From NCBI GenBank assembly GCA_963680875.1, contig OY804579.1, positions 81,395,095 through 81,459,094 on the forward strand: a stretch of DNA of 64,000 bases, written 5' to 3'. This DNA comes from Bathymodiolus brooksi. Taxonomy: Eukaryota; Mollusca; Bivalvia; Mytilida; Modiolidae. The notes below the pieces were generated by a model, which was not told the DNA's origin, ran no database searches, and saw only the letters and a list, made by a program, of their open reading frames with translations. This document shows positions 50,701 to 63,310 of the stretch, one piece after another. Position numbers and translations under genes: made by a program. How positions within the stretch are numbered: position 1 is the first letter of the stretch; every line of letters begins with the position of its first letter.

Positions 50701-53700
50701 ACTTTAATGTGTGTCGAAGAGTAATGTTGGATAGTCTTTTATGTTTATTTACATCCCTATCCTTTCTTACTACAAGTTGTTCCTTTACTTTAATGTGTGT
50801 CGAAGAGTAATGTTGAATAGTCTTTTATGTTTATTTACATCCCTATCCTTACTTACTACCAGTTGTTCCTTTATTTGAATGTGTGTCTAAGAGTAATGTT
50901 GGATAGTCTTTTATGTTTATTTACATCCCTATCCTTACTTACTACAAGTTGTTCCTTTACTTTAATGTGTGTCTAAGAGTAATGTTGGATAGTCTTTTAT
51001 GTTTATTTACATCCCTATCCTTTCTTACTACAAGTTGTTCCTTTACTTTAATGTGTGTCGAAAAGTAATGTTGGATAGTCTTTTATGTTTATTTACATCC
51101 CTATCCTTTCTTACTACAAGTTGTTCCTTTACTTTAATGTGTGTCGAAGAGTAATGTTGGATAGTCTTTTATGTTTATTTACATCCCTATCCTTTCTTAC
51201 TACAAGTTGCCCCTTAACTTTAATGTGTGTCGAAGAGTAATGTTGGATAGTCTTTTATGTTTATTTACATCCCTATCCTTTCTTACTACAAGTTGTTCCT
51301 TTACTTTAATGTGTGTCTAAGAGTAATGTTGGATAGTCTTTTATGTTTATTTACATCTCTATCCTTTCTTACTACAAGTTGTTCCTTTACTTTAATGTGT
51401 GTCGAAGAGTAATGTTGGATAGTCTTTTATGTTTATTTACATCCCTATCCTTTCTTACTACAAGTTGTTCCTTTACTTTAATGTGTGTCGAAGAGTAATG
51501 TTGGATAGTCTTTTATGTTTATTTACATCCCTATCCTTTCTTACTACAAGTTGTTCCTTTACTTTAATGTGTGTCGAAGAGTAATGTTGGATAGTCTTTT
51601 ATGTTTATTTACATCCCTATCCTTTCTTACTACAAGTTGTTCCTTTACTTTAATGTGTGGCGAAGAGTAATGTTGGATAGTCTTTTATGTTTATTTACAT
51701 CCCTATCCTTTCTTACTACAAGTTGTTCCTTTACTTTAATGTGTGGCGAAGAGTAATGTTGGATAGTCTTTTATGTTTATTTACATCCTTATCCTTTCTT
51801 ACTACAAGTTGTTCCTTTACTTTAATGTGTGTCGAAGAGTAATGTTGGATAGTCTTTTATGTTTATTTACATCCCTATCCTTTCTTACTACAAGTTGTTC
51901 CTTTACTTTAATGTGTGTCGAAGAGTAATGTTGGATAGTCTTTTATGTTTATTTACATCTCTATCCTTTCTTACTACAAGTTGTTCCTTTACTGAAATGT
52001 GTGTCGAAGAGTAATGTTGGATAGTCTTTTATGTTTATTTACATCCCTATCCTTTCTTACTACAAGTTGTTCCTTTACTTTAATGTGTGTCGAAGAGTAA
52101 TGTTGGATAGTCTTTTATGTTTATTTACATCCCTATCCTTTCTTACTACAAGTTGTTCCTTTACTTTAATGTGTGGCGAAGAGTAATGTTGGATAGTCTT
52201 TTATGTTTATTTACATCCCTATCCTTTCTTACTACAAGTTGTTCCTTTACTTTAATGTGTGTCGAAGAGTAATGGTGGATAGTCTTTTATGTTTATTTAC
52301 ATCCCTATCCTTTCTTACTACAAGTTGTTCCTTTACTTTAATGTGTGTCGAAGAGTAATGTTGGATAGTCTTTTATGTTTATTTACATCCCTATCCTTTC
52401 TTACTACAAGTTGTTCCTTTACTTTAATGTGTGTCGAAGAGTAATGTTGGATAGTCTTTTATGTTTATTTACATCCCTATCCTTTCTTACTACAAGTTGT
52501 TCCTTTACTTTAATGTGTGTCGAAGAGTAATGTTGGATAGTCTTTTATGTTTATTTACATCCCTATCCTTTCTTACTACAAGTTGTTCCTTTACTTTAAT
52601 GTGTGTCGAAAAGTAATGTTGGATAGTCTTTTATGTTTATTTACATCCCTATCCTTACTTACTACAAGTTGTTCCTTTACTTTAATGTGTGTCGAAGAGT
52701 AATGTTGGATAGACTTTTATGTTTATTTACATCCCTATCCTTTCTTACTACAAGTTGTTCCTTTACTTTAATGTGTGTCGAAGAGTAATGTTGAATAGTC
52801 TTTTATGTTTATTTACATCCCTATCCTTACTTACTACCAGTTGTTCCTTTATTTGAATGTGTGTCTAAGAGTAATGTTGGATAGTCTTTTATGTTTATTT
52901 ACATCCCTATCCTTACTTACTACAAGTTGTTCCTTTACTTTAATGTGTGTCTAAGAGTAATGTTGGATAGTCTTTTATGTTTATTTACATCCCTATCCTT
53001 TCTTACTACAAGTTGTTCCTTTACTTTAATGTGTGTCGAAAAGTAATGTTGGATAGTCTTTTATGTTTATTTACATCCCTATCCTTTCTTACTACAAGTT
53101 GTTCCTTTACTTTAATGTGTGTCGAAGAGTAATGTTGGATAGTCTTTTATGTTTATTTACATCCCTATCCTTTCTTACTACAAGTTGCCCCTTAACTTTA
53201 ATGTGTATCGAAGAGTAATGTTGGATAGTCTTTTATGTTTATTTACATCCCTATCCTTTCTTACTACAAGTTGTTCCTTTACTTTAATGTGTGTCTAAGA
53301 GTAATGTTGGATAGTCTTTTATGTTTATTTACATCCCTATCCTTTCTTACTACAAGTTGTTCCTTTACTTTAATGTGTGTCGAAGAGTAATGTTGGATAG
53401 TCTTTTATGTTTATTTACATCCCTATCCTTTCTTACTACAAGTTGTTCCTTTACTTTAATGTGTGTCGAAGAGTAATGTTGGATAGTCTTTTATGTTTAT
53501 TTACATCCCTATCCTTTCTTACTACAAGTTGTTCCTTTACTTTAATGTGTGTCGAAGAGTAATGTTGGATAGTCTTTTATGTTTATTTACATCCCTATCC
53601 TTTCTTACTACAAGTTGTTCCTTTACTTTAATGTGTGGCGAAGAGTAATGTTGGATAGTCTTTTATGTTTATTTACATCCCTATCCTTTCTTACTACAAG

Positions 53701-56700
53701 TTGTTCCTTTACTTTAATGTGTGGCGAAGAGTAATGTTGGATAGTCTTTTATGTTTATTTACATCCTTATCCTTTCTTACTACAAGTTGTTCCTTTACTT
53801 TAATGTGTGTCGAAGAGTAATGTTGGATAGTCTTTTATGTTTATTTACATCTCTATCCTTTCTTACTACAAGTTGTTCCTTTACTGAAATGTGTGTCGAA
53901 GAGTAATGTTGGATAGTCTTTTATGTTTATTTACATCCCTATCCTTTCTTACTACAAGTTGTTCCTTTACTTTAATGTGTGGCGAAGAGTAATGTTGGAT
54001 AGTCTTTTATGTTTATTTACATCCCTATCCTTTCTTACTACAAGTTGTTCCTTTACTTTAATGTGTGTCGAAGAGTAATGGTGGATAGTCTTTTATGTTT
54101 ATTTACATCCCTATCCTTTCTTACTACAAGTTGTTCCTTTACTTTAATGTGTGTCGAAGAGTAATGTTGGATAGTCTTTTATGTTTATTTACATCCCTAT
54201 CCTTTCTTACTACAAGTTGTTCCTTTACTTTAATGTGTGTCTAAGAGTAATGTTGGATAGTCTTTTATGTTTATTTACATTCCTATCCTTTCTTACTACA
54301 AGTTGTTCCTTTACTTTAATGTGTGTCGAAGAGTAATGTTGGATAGTCTTTTATGTTTATTTACATCCCTATCCTTTCTTACTACAAGTTGTTCCTTTAC
54401 TTTAATGTGTGTCGAAGAGTAATGTTGGATAGTCTTTTATGTTTATTTACATCCCTATCCTTTCTTACTACAAGTTGTTCCTTTACTTTAATGTGTGTCG
54501 AAGAGTAATGTTGGATAGTCTTCTATGTTTATTTACATCCCTATCCTTACTTACTACAAGTTGTTCCTTTACTTTAATGTGTGTCGAAGAGTAATGTTGG
54601 ATAGTCTTTTATGTTTATTTACATCCCTATCCTTTCTTACTACAAGTTGTTCCTTTACTTTAATGTGTGTCTAAGAGTAATTTTTGATAGTCTTTTATGT
54701 TTATTTACATCCCTATCCTTTCTTACTACAAGTTGTTCCTTTACGTTAATGTGTGTCGAAGAGTAATGTTGGATAGTCTTTTATGTTTATTTACATCCCT
54801 ATCCTTTCTTACTACAAGTTGTTCCTTTACTTTAATGTGTGTCGAAGAGTAATGTTGGATAGTCTTTTATGTTTATTTACATCCCTATCCTTTCTTACTA
54901 CAAGTTGTTCCTTTACTTTAATGTGTGTCTAAGAGTAATTTTTGATAGTCTTTTATGTTTATTTACATCCCTATCCTTTCTTACTACAAGTTGTTCCTTT
55001 ACTTTAATGTGTGTCGAAGAGTAATGTTGGATAGTCTTTTATGTTTATTTACATCCCTATCCTTACTTACTACAAGTTGTTCCTTTACTTTAATGTGTGT
55101 CTAAGAGTAATGTTGGATAGTCTTTTATGTTTATTTACATCCCTATCCTTTCTTACTACAAGTTGTTCCTTTACTTTAGTGTGTGTCTAAGAGTAATTTT
55201 TGATAGTCTTTTATGTTTATTTACATCCCTATCCTTTCTTACTACAAGTTGTTCCTTTACTTTAATGTGTGTCGAAGAGTAATGTTTGATAGTCTTTTAT
55301 GTTTATTTACATCCCTATCCTTTCTTACTACAAGTTGTTCCTTTACTTTAATGTGTGGCGAAGAGTAATGTTGGATAGTCTTTTATGTTTATTTACATCC
55401 CTATCCTTTCTTACTACAAGTTGTTCCTTTACTTTAATGTGTGTCGAAGAGTAATGTTGGATAGTCTTTTATGTTTATTTACATCCCTATCCTTACTTAC
55501 TACAAGTTGTTCCTTTACTTTAATGTGTGTCGAAGAGTAATGTTGGATAGTCTTTTATGTTTATTTACATCTCTATCCTTTCTTACTACAAGATGTTCCT
55601 TTACTGAAATGTGTGTCGAAGAGTAATGTTGGATAGTCTTTTATGTTTATTTACATCCCTATCCTTTCTTACTACAAGTTGTTCCTTTACTTTAATGTGT
55701 GGCGAAGAGTAATGTTCGATAGTCTTTTATGTTTATTTACATCCCTATCCTTTCTTACTACAAGTTGTTCTTTTACTTTAATGTGTGTCGAAGAGTAATG
55801 GTGGATAGTCTTTTATGTTTATTTACATCCCTATCCTTTCTTACTACAAGTTGTTCCTTTACTTTAATGTGTGTCGAAGAGTAATGTTGGATAGTCTTTT
55901 ATGTTTATTTACATCCCTATCCTTTCTTACTACAAGTTGTTCCTTTACTTTAATGTGTGTCGAAGAGTAATGTTGGATAGTCTTTTATGTTTATTTACAT
56001 CCCTATCCTTTCTTACTACAAGTTGTTCCTTTACTTTAATGTGTGTCTAAGAGTAATGTTGGATAGTCTTTTATGTTTATTTACATTCCTATCCTTTCTT
56101 ACTACAAGTTGTTCCTTTACTTTAATGTGTGTCGAAGAGTAATGTTGGATAGTCTTTTATGTTTATTTACATCCCTATCCTTTCTTACTACAAGTTGTTC
56201 CTTTACTTTAATGTGTGTCGAAGAGTAATGTTGGATAGTCTTTTATGTTTATTTACATCCCTATCCTTTCTTACTACAAGTTGTTCCTTTACTTTAATGT
56301 GTGTCGAAGAGTAATGTTGGATAGTCTTCTATGTTTATTTACATCCCTATCCTTACTTACTACAAGTTGTTCCTTTACTTTAATGTGTGTCGAAGAGTAA
56401 TGTTGGATAGTCTTTTATGTTTATTTACATCCCTATCCTTTCTTACTACAAGTTGTTCCTTTACTTTAATGTGTGTCTAAGAGTAATTTTTGATAGTCTT
56501 TTATGTTTATTTACATCCCTATCCTTTCTTACTACAAGTTGTTCCTTTACGTTAATGTGTGTCGAAGAGTAATGTTGGATAGTCTTTTATGTTTATTTAC
56601 ATCCCTATCCTTTCTTACTACAAGTTGTTCCTTTACTTTAATGTGTGTCGAAGAGTAATGTTGGATAGTCTTTTATGTTTATTTACATCCCTATCCTTTC

Positions 56701-58693
56701 TTACTACAAGTTGTTCCTTTACTTTAATGTGTGTCTAAGAGTAATTTTTGATAGTCTTTTATGTTTATTTACATCCCTATCCTTTCTTACTACAAGTTGT
56801 TCCTTTACTTTAATGTGTGTCGAAGAGTAATGTTGGATAGTCTTTTATGTTTATTTACATCCCTATCCTTTCTTACTACAAGTTGTTCCTTTACTTTAAT
56901 GTGTGTCTAAGAGTAATTTTTGATAGTCTTTTATGTTTATTTACATCCCTATCCTTTCTTACTACAAGTTGTTCCTTTACTTTAATGTGTGTCGAAGAGT
57001 AATGTTGGATAGTCTTTTATGTTTATTTACATCCATATCCTTACTTACTACAAGTTCTTCCTTTACTTTAATGTGTGTCTAAGAGTAATGTTGGATAGTC
57101 TTTTATGTTTATTTACATCCCTATCCTTTCTTACTACAAGTTGTTCCTTTACTTTAGTGTGTGTCTAAGAGTAATTTTTGATAGTCTTTTATGTTTATTT
57201 ACATCCCTATCCTTTCTTACTACAAGTTGTTCCTTTACTTTAATGTGTGTCGAAGAGTAATGTTGGATAGTCTTTTATGTTTATTTACATCCCTATCCTT
57301 TCTTACTACAAGTTGTTCCTTTACTTTAATGTGTGTCTAAGAGTAATGTTGGATAGTCTTTTATGTTTATTTACATCCCTATCCTTTCTTACTACCAGTT
57401 GTTCCTTTACTTTAATGTGTGTCGAAGAGTAATGTTGGATAGTCTTTTATGTTTATTTACATCCCTATCCTTTCTTACTACAAGTTGTTCCTTTACTTTA
57501 ATGTGTGTCTAAGAGTAATGTTGGATAGTCTTTTATGTTTATTTACATCCCTATCCTTTCTTACTACCAGTTGTTCCTTTACTTTAATGTGTGTCGAAGA
57601 GTAATTTTTGATAGTCTTTTATGTTTATTTACATCCCTATCCTTTCTTACTACAAGTTGTTCCTTTACTTTAATGTGTGTCGAAGAGTAATGTTGGATAG
57701 TCTTTTATGTTTATTTACATCCCTATCCTTTCTTACTACAAGTTGTTCCTTTACTTTAATGTGTGTCGAAGAGTAATGGTGGATAGTCTTTTATGTTTAT
57801 TTACATCCCTATCCTTTCTTACTACAAGTTGTTCCTTTACTTTAATGTGTGTCGAAGAGTAATGGTGGATAGTCTTTTATGTTTATTTACATCCCTATCC
57901 TTTCTTACTACCAGTTGTTCCTTTACTTTAATGTGTGTCGAAGAGTAATTTTTGATAGTCTTTTATGTTTATTTACATCCCTATCCTTTCTTACTACAAG
58001 TTGTTCCTTTACTTTAATGTGTGTCGAAGAGTAATGTTGGATAGTCTTTTATGTTTATTTACATCCCTATCCTTTCTTACTACAAGTTGTTCCTTTACTT
58101 TAATGTGTGTCGAAGAGTAATGTTGGATAGTCTTTTATGTTTATTTACATCCCTATCCTTTCTTACTACAAGTTGTTCCTTTACTTTAATGTGTGTCGAA
58201 GAGTAATGTTGGATAGTCTTTTATGTTTATTTACATCCCTATCCTTTCTTACTACAAGTTGTTCCTTTACTTTAATGTGTGTCGAAGAGTAATGGTGGAT
58301 AGTCTTTTATGTTTATTTACATCCCTATCCTTTCTTACTACAAGTTGTTCCTTTACTTTAATGTGTGTCGAAGAGTAATGTTGGATAGTCTTTTATGTTT
58401 ATTTACATCCCTATCCTTTCTTACTACAAGTTGTTCCTTTACTTTAATGTGTGTCGAAGAGTAATGTTGGATAGTCTTTTATGTTTATTTACATCCCTAT
58501 CCTTTCTTACTACAAGTTGTTCCTTTACTTTAATGTGTGTCGAAGAGTAATGGTGGATAGTCTTTTATGTTTATTTACATCCCTATCCTTTCTTACTACA
58601 AGTTGTTCCTTTACTTTAATGTGTGTCGAAGAGTAATGTTGGATAGTCTTTTATGTTTATTTACATCCCTATCCTTTCTTACTACAAGTTGTT
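47753..58693 (+). repeat. 86-bp satellite array, about 127 copies
   Basis: Unit with ACTACAAGTTGTTCCTTTAC, TTTAATGTGTGTCGAAGAGT and CTTTTATGTTTATTTACATC; period 86 (TTGTTCC at 48541 and 48627). Diagnostic variants are GTCTAAG/GTCGAAG, TTTTTGAT/GTTGGAT, CTTTCT/CTTACT, TGTGGCG, ACTGAAATG and GCCCCTTAAC. They recur in larger blocks of 20-23 units. No gene; the open frames at 48160-48396 and 49077-49262 are repeat artefacts. Confidence 0.97.
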
Positions 58694-58744
58694 CTTTTTA
58701 AGAATATACATGTAACATTATTTTTCGCATTGTCAAATTTTTGT

Positions 58745-58990
58745 ATGGTGGTATTGTCGTGATCGTGTGGTAGTTGAATTGACCTGTACAGTCAGTACCT
58801 ATCATCACTAAAGTTGTGAGTTCAAATCCCGCTCATGGCGAGTTGCAGTCGATACAACATTATGTGATAAAGTTTATCAATGACTTGCAGCAGGTCGGTA
58901 GTTTTCTCCGGTTTCCTCCAACAATAAAACGGACTGCCACAATATAACTGAAATATTGTTGAAAGTGGCGCTAAATACCATATAACTCTA
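58745..58990 (+). mobile_element. tRNA-derived SINE (arm B)
   Basis: GTCGTGATCGTGTGGTAGTT head, GTGAGTTCAAATCCCGCTCA B box, GTTGAAAGTGGCGCTAA core. It keeps a better head than the arm A copy. Confidence 0.85.
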
Positions 58991-59337
58991 ATCCTAACCC
59001 AAATCTTATAAAGCAGAATTAAATATGATATTAGATACTTTATATTATTTATTATATCATCCTTATTTAATGTTTGTTAATATAAATTATCGTAGCTTAC
59101 CTTTCGTTTCGTTGAGAACCAGTTTTGTATTTATTTCTGTACTAAAACTAATCATTAAGATCAACCATAACATCATAGATTAGAAAAAAAAACATACAAT
59201 GATTTGTAACAATGAAAGTTTATTTTTATTTTCTAAAAATTATTGCTGATGTCATTATTTTAAGCTTTACTTCCTAAAGTCATTCAACGCATATCACAAC
59301 AATAATCTAATTTCAAATACATTTAACATGTCAATCC

Positions 59338-60880
59338 TCATTCATTCATTCATTCATTCATTTCTTTATTTCCTCCTCACAGAGATTACAGTGAAATATG
59401 TGATAAAGGTATACAATTCTACAATAACTAATAATAGTAATATTTACAGTATATAAATACAAAGAAACAAACCATATATATATCATAATATTATGCAGGA
59501 CATAATACAAATTGAAAATTGAAATATAACCAAACTTTAAGGGATGATCTACTTCCTTTAAAACAAATCAGAATGTTATAAATATTTGAGGACAACATTT
59601 GACATATTATAACTAATTATGATTTTGTTTTACAAAAATACGAATAGATAAATAAATACGTGTAATTTCAGTCTATGTAGTATACAATACGGTTATATTC
59701 GGTGATGTAATATATAATATGGCAATGTAACAACTTTAGAAATCTCTCGTAGTCCAGTTCATTAATGTCGGTAGTAGGTTTTTCCCAAGTAGGATTTGGT
59801 ATCTTTGTTCGTTGTCGTATTGACTTATTTCAACATACAAGTCAAGGTTAAAATGTTCAATAATCATATCCCACCAAGTTTTCTGTAGGAATTGGGTACC
59901 GGGACAACTACAACAGGCATGAATAAATATGTCAGAAAACTGTCTGTTACATAGACACATATGCCTTTCGTGTTATTTGGGATGTCAGTCATAAGTTTCA
60001 CAATAATTTTTTTTTAATATCCTTGAAGATTTCGGATATTTCCATACATTAGCAAGTTCAACTGATCTATGAATGTCTCTAAATCGAAGGAAATCATTGT
60101 CAGACGTTGTACGCAATGACCACTCGTTCGAGTGTGTTTCATTTACAGCACCATAAACGATAGATTTCCATAACTGCTTTGGAGGAAAAATCCCTTGGAG
60201 CAAGTATTCTACTAGATAGTTACTCAGTTCATAGTGGTATAAGATTCCAATGATATCTGGAATAAATCCGAAATGTTTTCGAGAGTTGTCAGCAAAATAC
60301 GAGAACAACCTGGTCATAAATATTCTTTTTGTTATGAAATTATCATCTAGAGAACATAGTTTATGTAAAAATAACAGTTTTCTAGTGTCAATGTAGGATA
60401 AAATAGGATGGATTCCAAGTAACCTTTGACAATGTCAGATCTTGTACGAGGTCTTAGATTTTGAATTCTTTTTACAATAAAATGTTGGAATGTATTAAGG
60501 TTCGTTAGAGTCTACTGATTTAAAATGGTTCCACATTTAACAGCCGTATCAGACAGTGGGTAAGACGACAGATTTATATAATTTGACCAACACGCATGGT
60601 ATTTCCATTAATACCATTAATGGGGAAAAAAGGCATTTCGACCTTTTCTACAAGCATTAGTTGTTCGTTCTGTGGCTCTGAAGCGAGAGTTCATTTCTAT
60701 ACCCAGATGACAACAGTTATCTGATGACGGTATTTTATCGTCGCCTATATGCCAATTATATATCAAGTTTTTCTCTCGTGGGTTTAGTGAGAACTGTAAT
60801 ATGTATGATTTATTTTGCATTAAAGATGAAATACCATTTTCGTGAATTTTCACTGCAAACAAGCGAGCATACATTGTAGT
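59338..60880 (-). mobile_element. LINE 3' part with (ATTC)n tail (arm B), uninterrupted
   Basis: On minus: SSLMQNKSYILQFSLNPREK and DDKIPSSDNCCHLGIEMNSR at 60874-60617; then MTRLFSYFADNSRKHFGFIP and LLQGIFPPKQLWKSIVYGAV at 60317-59985; then a Cys/His end with HACCSCPGTQFLQKTWWDMI at 59960-59736. It is followed by an (ATTC)n tail on plus at 59338. Frame changes separate the blocks. This is the RT tail of a LINE with a C-terminal Cys/His region. Confidence 0.75.
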
Positions 60881-61340
60881 GTTTTCGGTGACGTACTAAT
60901 ACATGACATATCATCAGCAAGTGAAGGGGCACAGGCATTAAATATTTATGTAAATCGATTGATTGATTGATTGATTGATTGGTTGGTGCTTCACGCCAAC
61001 TTTATCAAAATTTCAGCTAAATGGATTTTTCAGACGACTATTTAATATAGAAAGGGTCACTAATGTGGTGATATTATATTATATTCACGTATAATTAAAC
61101 TGAAAATAATAGCTGAATTATACGATGCAATTATGTTTTTGCAGTCTCGAGTACCCGTGGATACATATTGCTTTGCTACTCGCATAGAGGTTAAGAATAG
61201 CAAAGAGCATACTGAGAACTGACATGTTATATGAACAAATGTCACATTAGTTATATACGGGTATATGTAGGTTTAATGAATTGTGAAAGTACATCTATGT
61301 ATTAAATTACAAACATTAAACGGGGAGAATAATGCTTCGG

Positions 61341-61596
61341 GGTATGGTGTTTAATGCCACTTTCAACAAAATTACATTTATATCGTGGCGGTCAGTCTTA
61401 TTGCTGGAGGAAACCGGAGTACCCGGAGAAAAACACCGACCTGCCGCAAGTCACTGACAAACTTATCACATAGTGTTGTATCAAGTACACCTCGCCTTAA
61501 CGGTAATTGAGCTCACAACGTTAGTGGTGGTAGGAACTGATTACATAGGTAGTTGTAAAATCCAACAACCATACTATCACGACCATGACGGCCCCT
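61341..61596 (-). mobile_element. tRNA-derived SINE (arm B)
   Basis: GTATGGTGTTTAATGCCACT core, GGAGGAAACCGGAGTACCCG, and the head complement ACCATGACGGCCCCT. An A-rich run (61618-61663) follows, absent from arm A. Confidence 0.85.
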
Positions 61597-61599
61597 AAT

Positions 61600-62400
61600 A
61601 ACAAAAACAAACAACCATACCCCCCAAAAAAAAAACAAAAACAACAAAACAAAAAAAAGCATTGATTTAAAGTACTCTGCACTGTAATATCCTTTTGTAA
61701 AATTATTATTTTACATGATTAGATATCGAATGGTTTATAAAGGAATTCATTCTTTCAATAAAATAAGTGAAAATATTTTCAATGTGCGATCTGAATCATA
61801 ATATATGTTACACGACGGATGCCACTAGTTGTTGTCATAATCCAATCTGAGAGTAGTATGTCACGTCTTGTTATAATCCAGAGTACAATGACATAGCTTA
61901 CTCATAATATGCTATATTCCACAGTAGATTGGTCTGGCATATACTCGGTTCTGTTATCAGCATTTTTACCTCTTTTTTTAATTTTTTTTTATCTCCGTAA
62001 AATTCAACTTTGTTGCAATAACTATTGATCACTTTGTTGTGCTTATGCAAAGTTAGTAAATGTCATAAAGTTCGTTTGACTTCTATAAATTTTCAGAATT
62101 TTTTTTTAAAAAAATCCAGTTTTCAAATCAATAATTTTCTTTCCTAGATGTTTGCTAATATATCATATATACAAACTCTGACAATTAATTTTGGTCCATT
62201 ATTAAACAGGTTACCCATTAGGTCTCTATGTTAATTATATTTACTAATGTGTAAAAATCTGGTCATAGTTCGTGGTAGTAGAGCTACTATCAAGAGGGAT
62301 CGATAATAAGAAATATATCTAATGAGACCAGTCAATCTAAAAATGTACTTTTCTTGAAAAAAAAATATGATAACCGTGTCAAAAATTGCCAAGGAGATGA
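61600..62400. other. Duplicated non-coding DNA (arm B)
   Basis: 3' flank of the duplicated TM exon. It shows the unoccupied site of the 310-bp insertion at about 62207-62212. No gene seen. Confidence 0.5.
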
Positions 62401-62404
62401 TTTG

Positions 62405-62670
62405 TTAGTTGCGTGGTAAAATATCCAGTAATATAATAAATAACATAACAGACACAAGAAGGATAACTCCAGTTATACCGATAGATACAGAAGACGGTCG
62501 ATTGCCAGTCGCACTAGTTTTAGTTCGCAAGAATGACGACTTATTTCGATGATCGATACAAAGTATAGAATAAAGGTCGTTTAATCTGTATTGGAGTTCT
62601 CTTTGGCTCATAACAGTCGATGAATTGGTACAGATACATTTGGAAAACTCTATAGGTTGTACACTAACAC
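62405..62670 (-). CDS. Duplicate terminal TM exon of a second kringle-type gene copy
   Basis: Acceptor TTGTTTCTTTCAG, phase 1, 88 residues and a stop, as at 17086-17351. Substitutions include ECSKC to [13 protein letters not shown] to QRELQYRL, and a new Cys in SILCIDHRN. The hydrophobic segment [19 protein letters not shown] and tail DILPRN are kept, with no stop or frame change. Upstream exons would lie beyond base 64000, but similarity to arm A stops at 63911, so this may be an orphan exon. Confidence 0.6.
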
Positions 62671-62714
62671 CTGAAAGAAACAAGGTAAATATAGTTCATT
62701 AAGATAATTGTAAG

Positions 62715-63045
62715 ACAGGTTTGAAGATATCAAAGGGGGTAGATAAAGCCGTAAATCGAAGAACAGACAACACAGTGTCCGTATTATCTACAAAATGCAC
62801 AGAAAAGATTGAGGAACAGGAACCCAATTGAAAACCGGGGAGGAACTTCGGACGGGTAAGCAGATCCTGCTCCACTAGTGGTACCAGTCGTAAGACACAG
62901 ATATTCCGCAACGGTTAACGTCATGGCCATGAAACGTTGGAAGTGATGACTTCAATTTAACAGCTAAGAACCCGATTTTAAGTAGCTTCTGTGTTAGCAG
63001 CAGTTCTCTATGAAGCGAATTACACTTGAAAAATAGTTTAAAAAT
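62715..63045 (-). mobile_element. Penelope-like 3' portion (arm B)
   Basis: Counterpart of 17398-17860: complement of GATATCAAAGGGGGTAGATA at the terminus and GAAACGTTGGAAGTGATGAC in the coding end. An internal stretch of about 110 bases is deleted relative to arm A. Confidence 0.8.
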
Positions 63046-63049
63046 AAAA

Positions 63050-63310
63050 ACATAGAAGTTACCGGGTTTGTAACTAGATTAACACGACGGGTGCCACTAG
63101 TGGAGCAGGAACTGCTTTCCCTTCCGGAGCACCTGAGTTAACCCCCGATTTTTAGTGGGGTTCGTGTTACTCGATCTTTTATTTTATATGCATGTTTTGT
63201 AGATCGTTGTTTGTCCTTTTGTACTCCCCCCCCCCCATTGTGTTGTCTGTTCTTCTTCGATATACGGATTCTGATTGACCCTTTGGTATCTTCAAACTCT
63301 TCTTTGATTT
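63050..63310 (+). mobile_element. Penelope-like 3' end, arm-B-specific
   Basis: TTACCGGGTTTGTAACTAGA, CCCTTCCGGAGCACCTGAGT, TTTTTAGTGGGGTTCGTGTT, a poly-C run at 63226 and CTTCAAACTCTTCTTTGAT. It is absent at the matching place in arm A (about 17862), so it came after the duplication. Confidence 0.85.

Noticed and set aside
47753..58693. Regular repeats suggestive of a CRISPR array
   Set aside because: The units are contiguous 86-base monomers without unique spacers, and the genome is eukaryotic.
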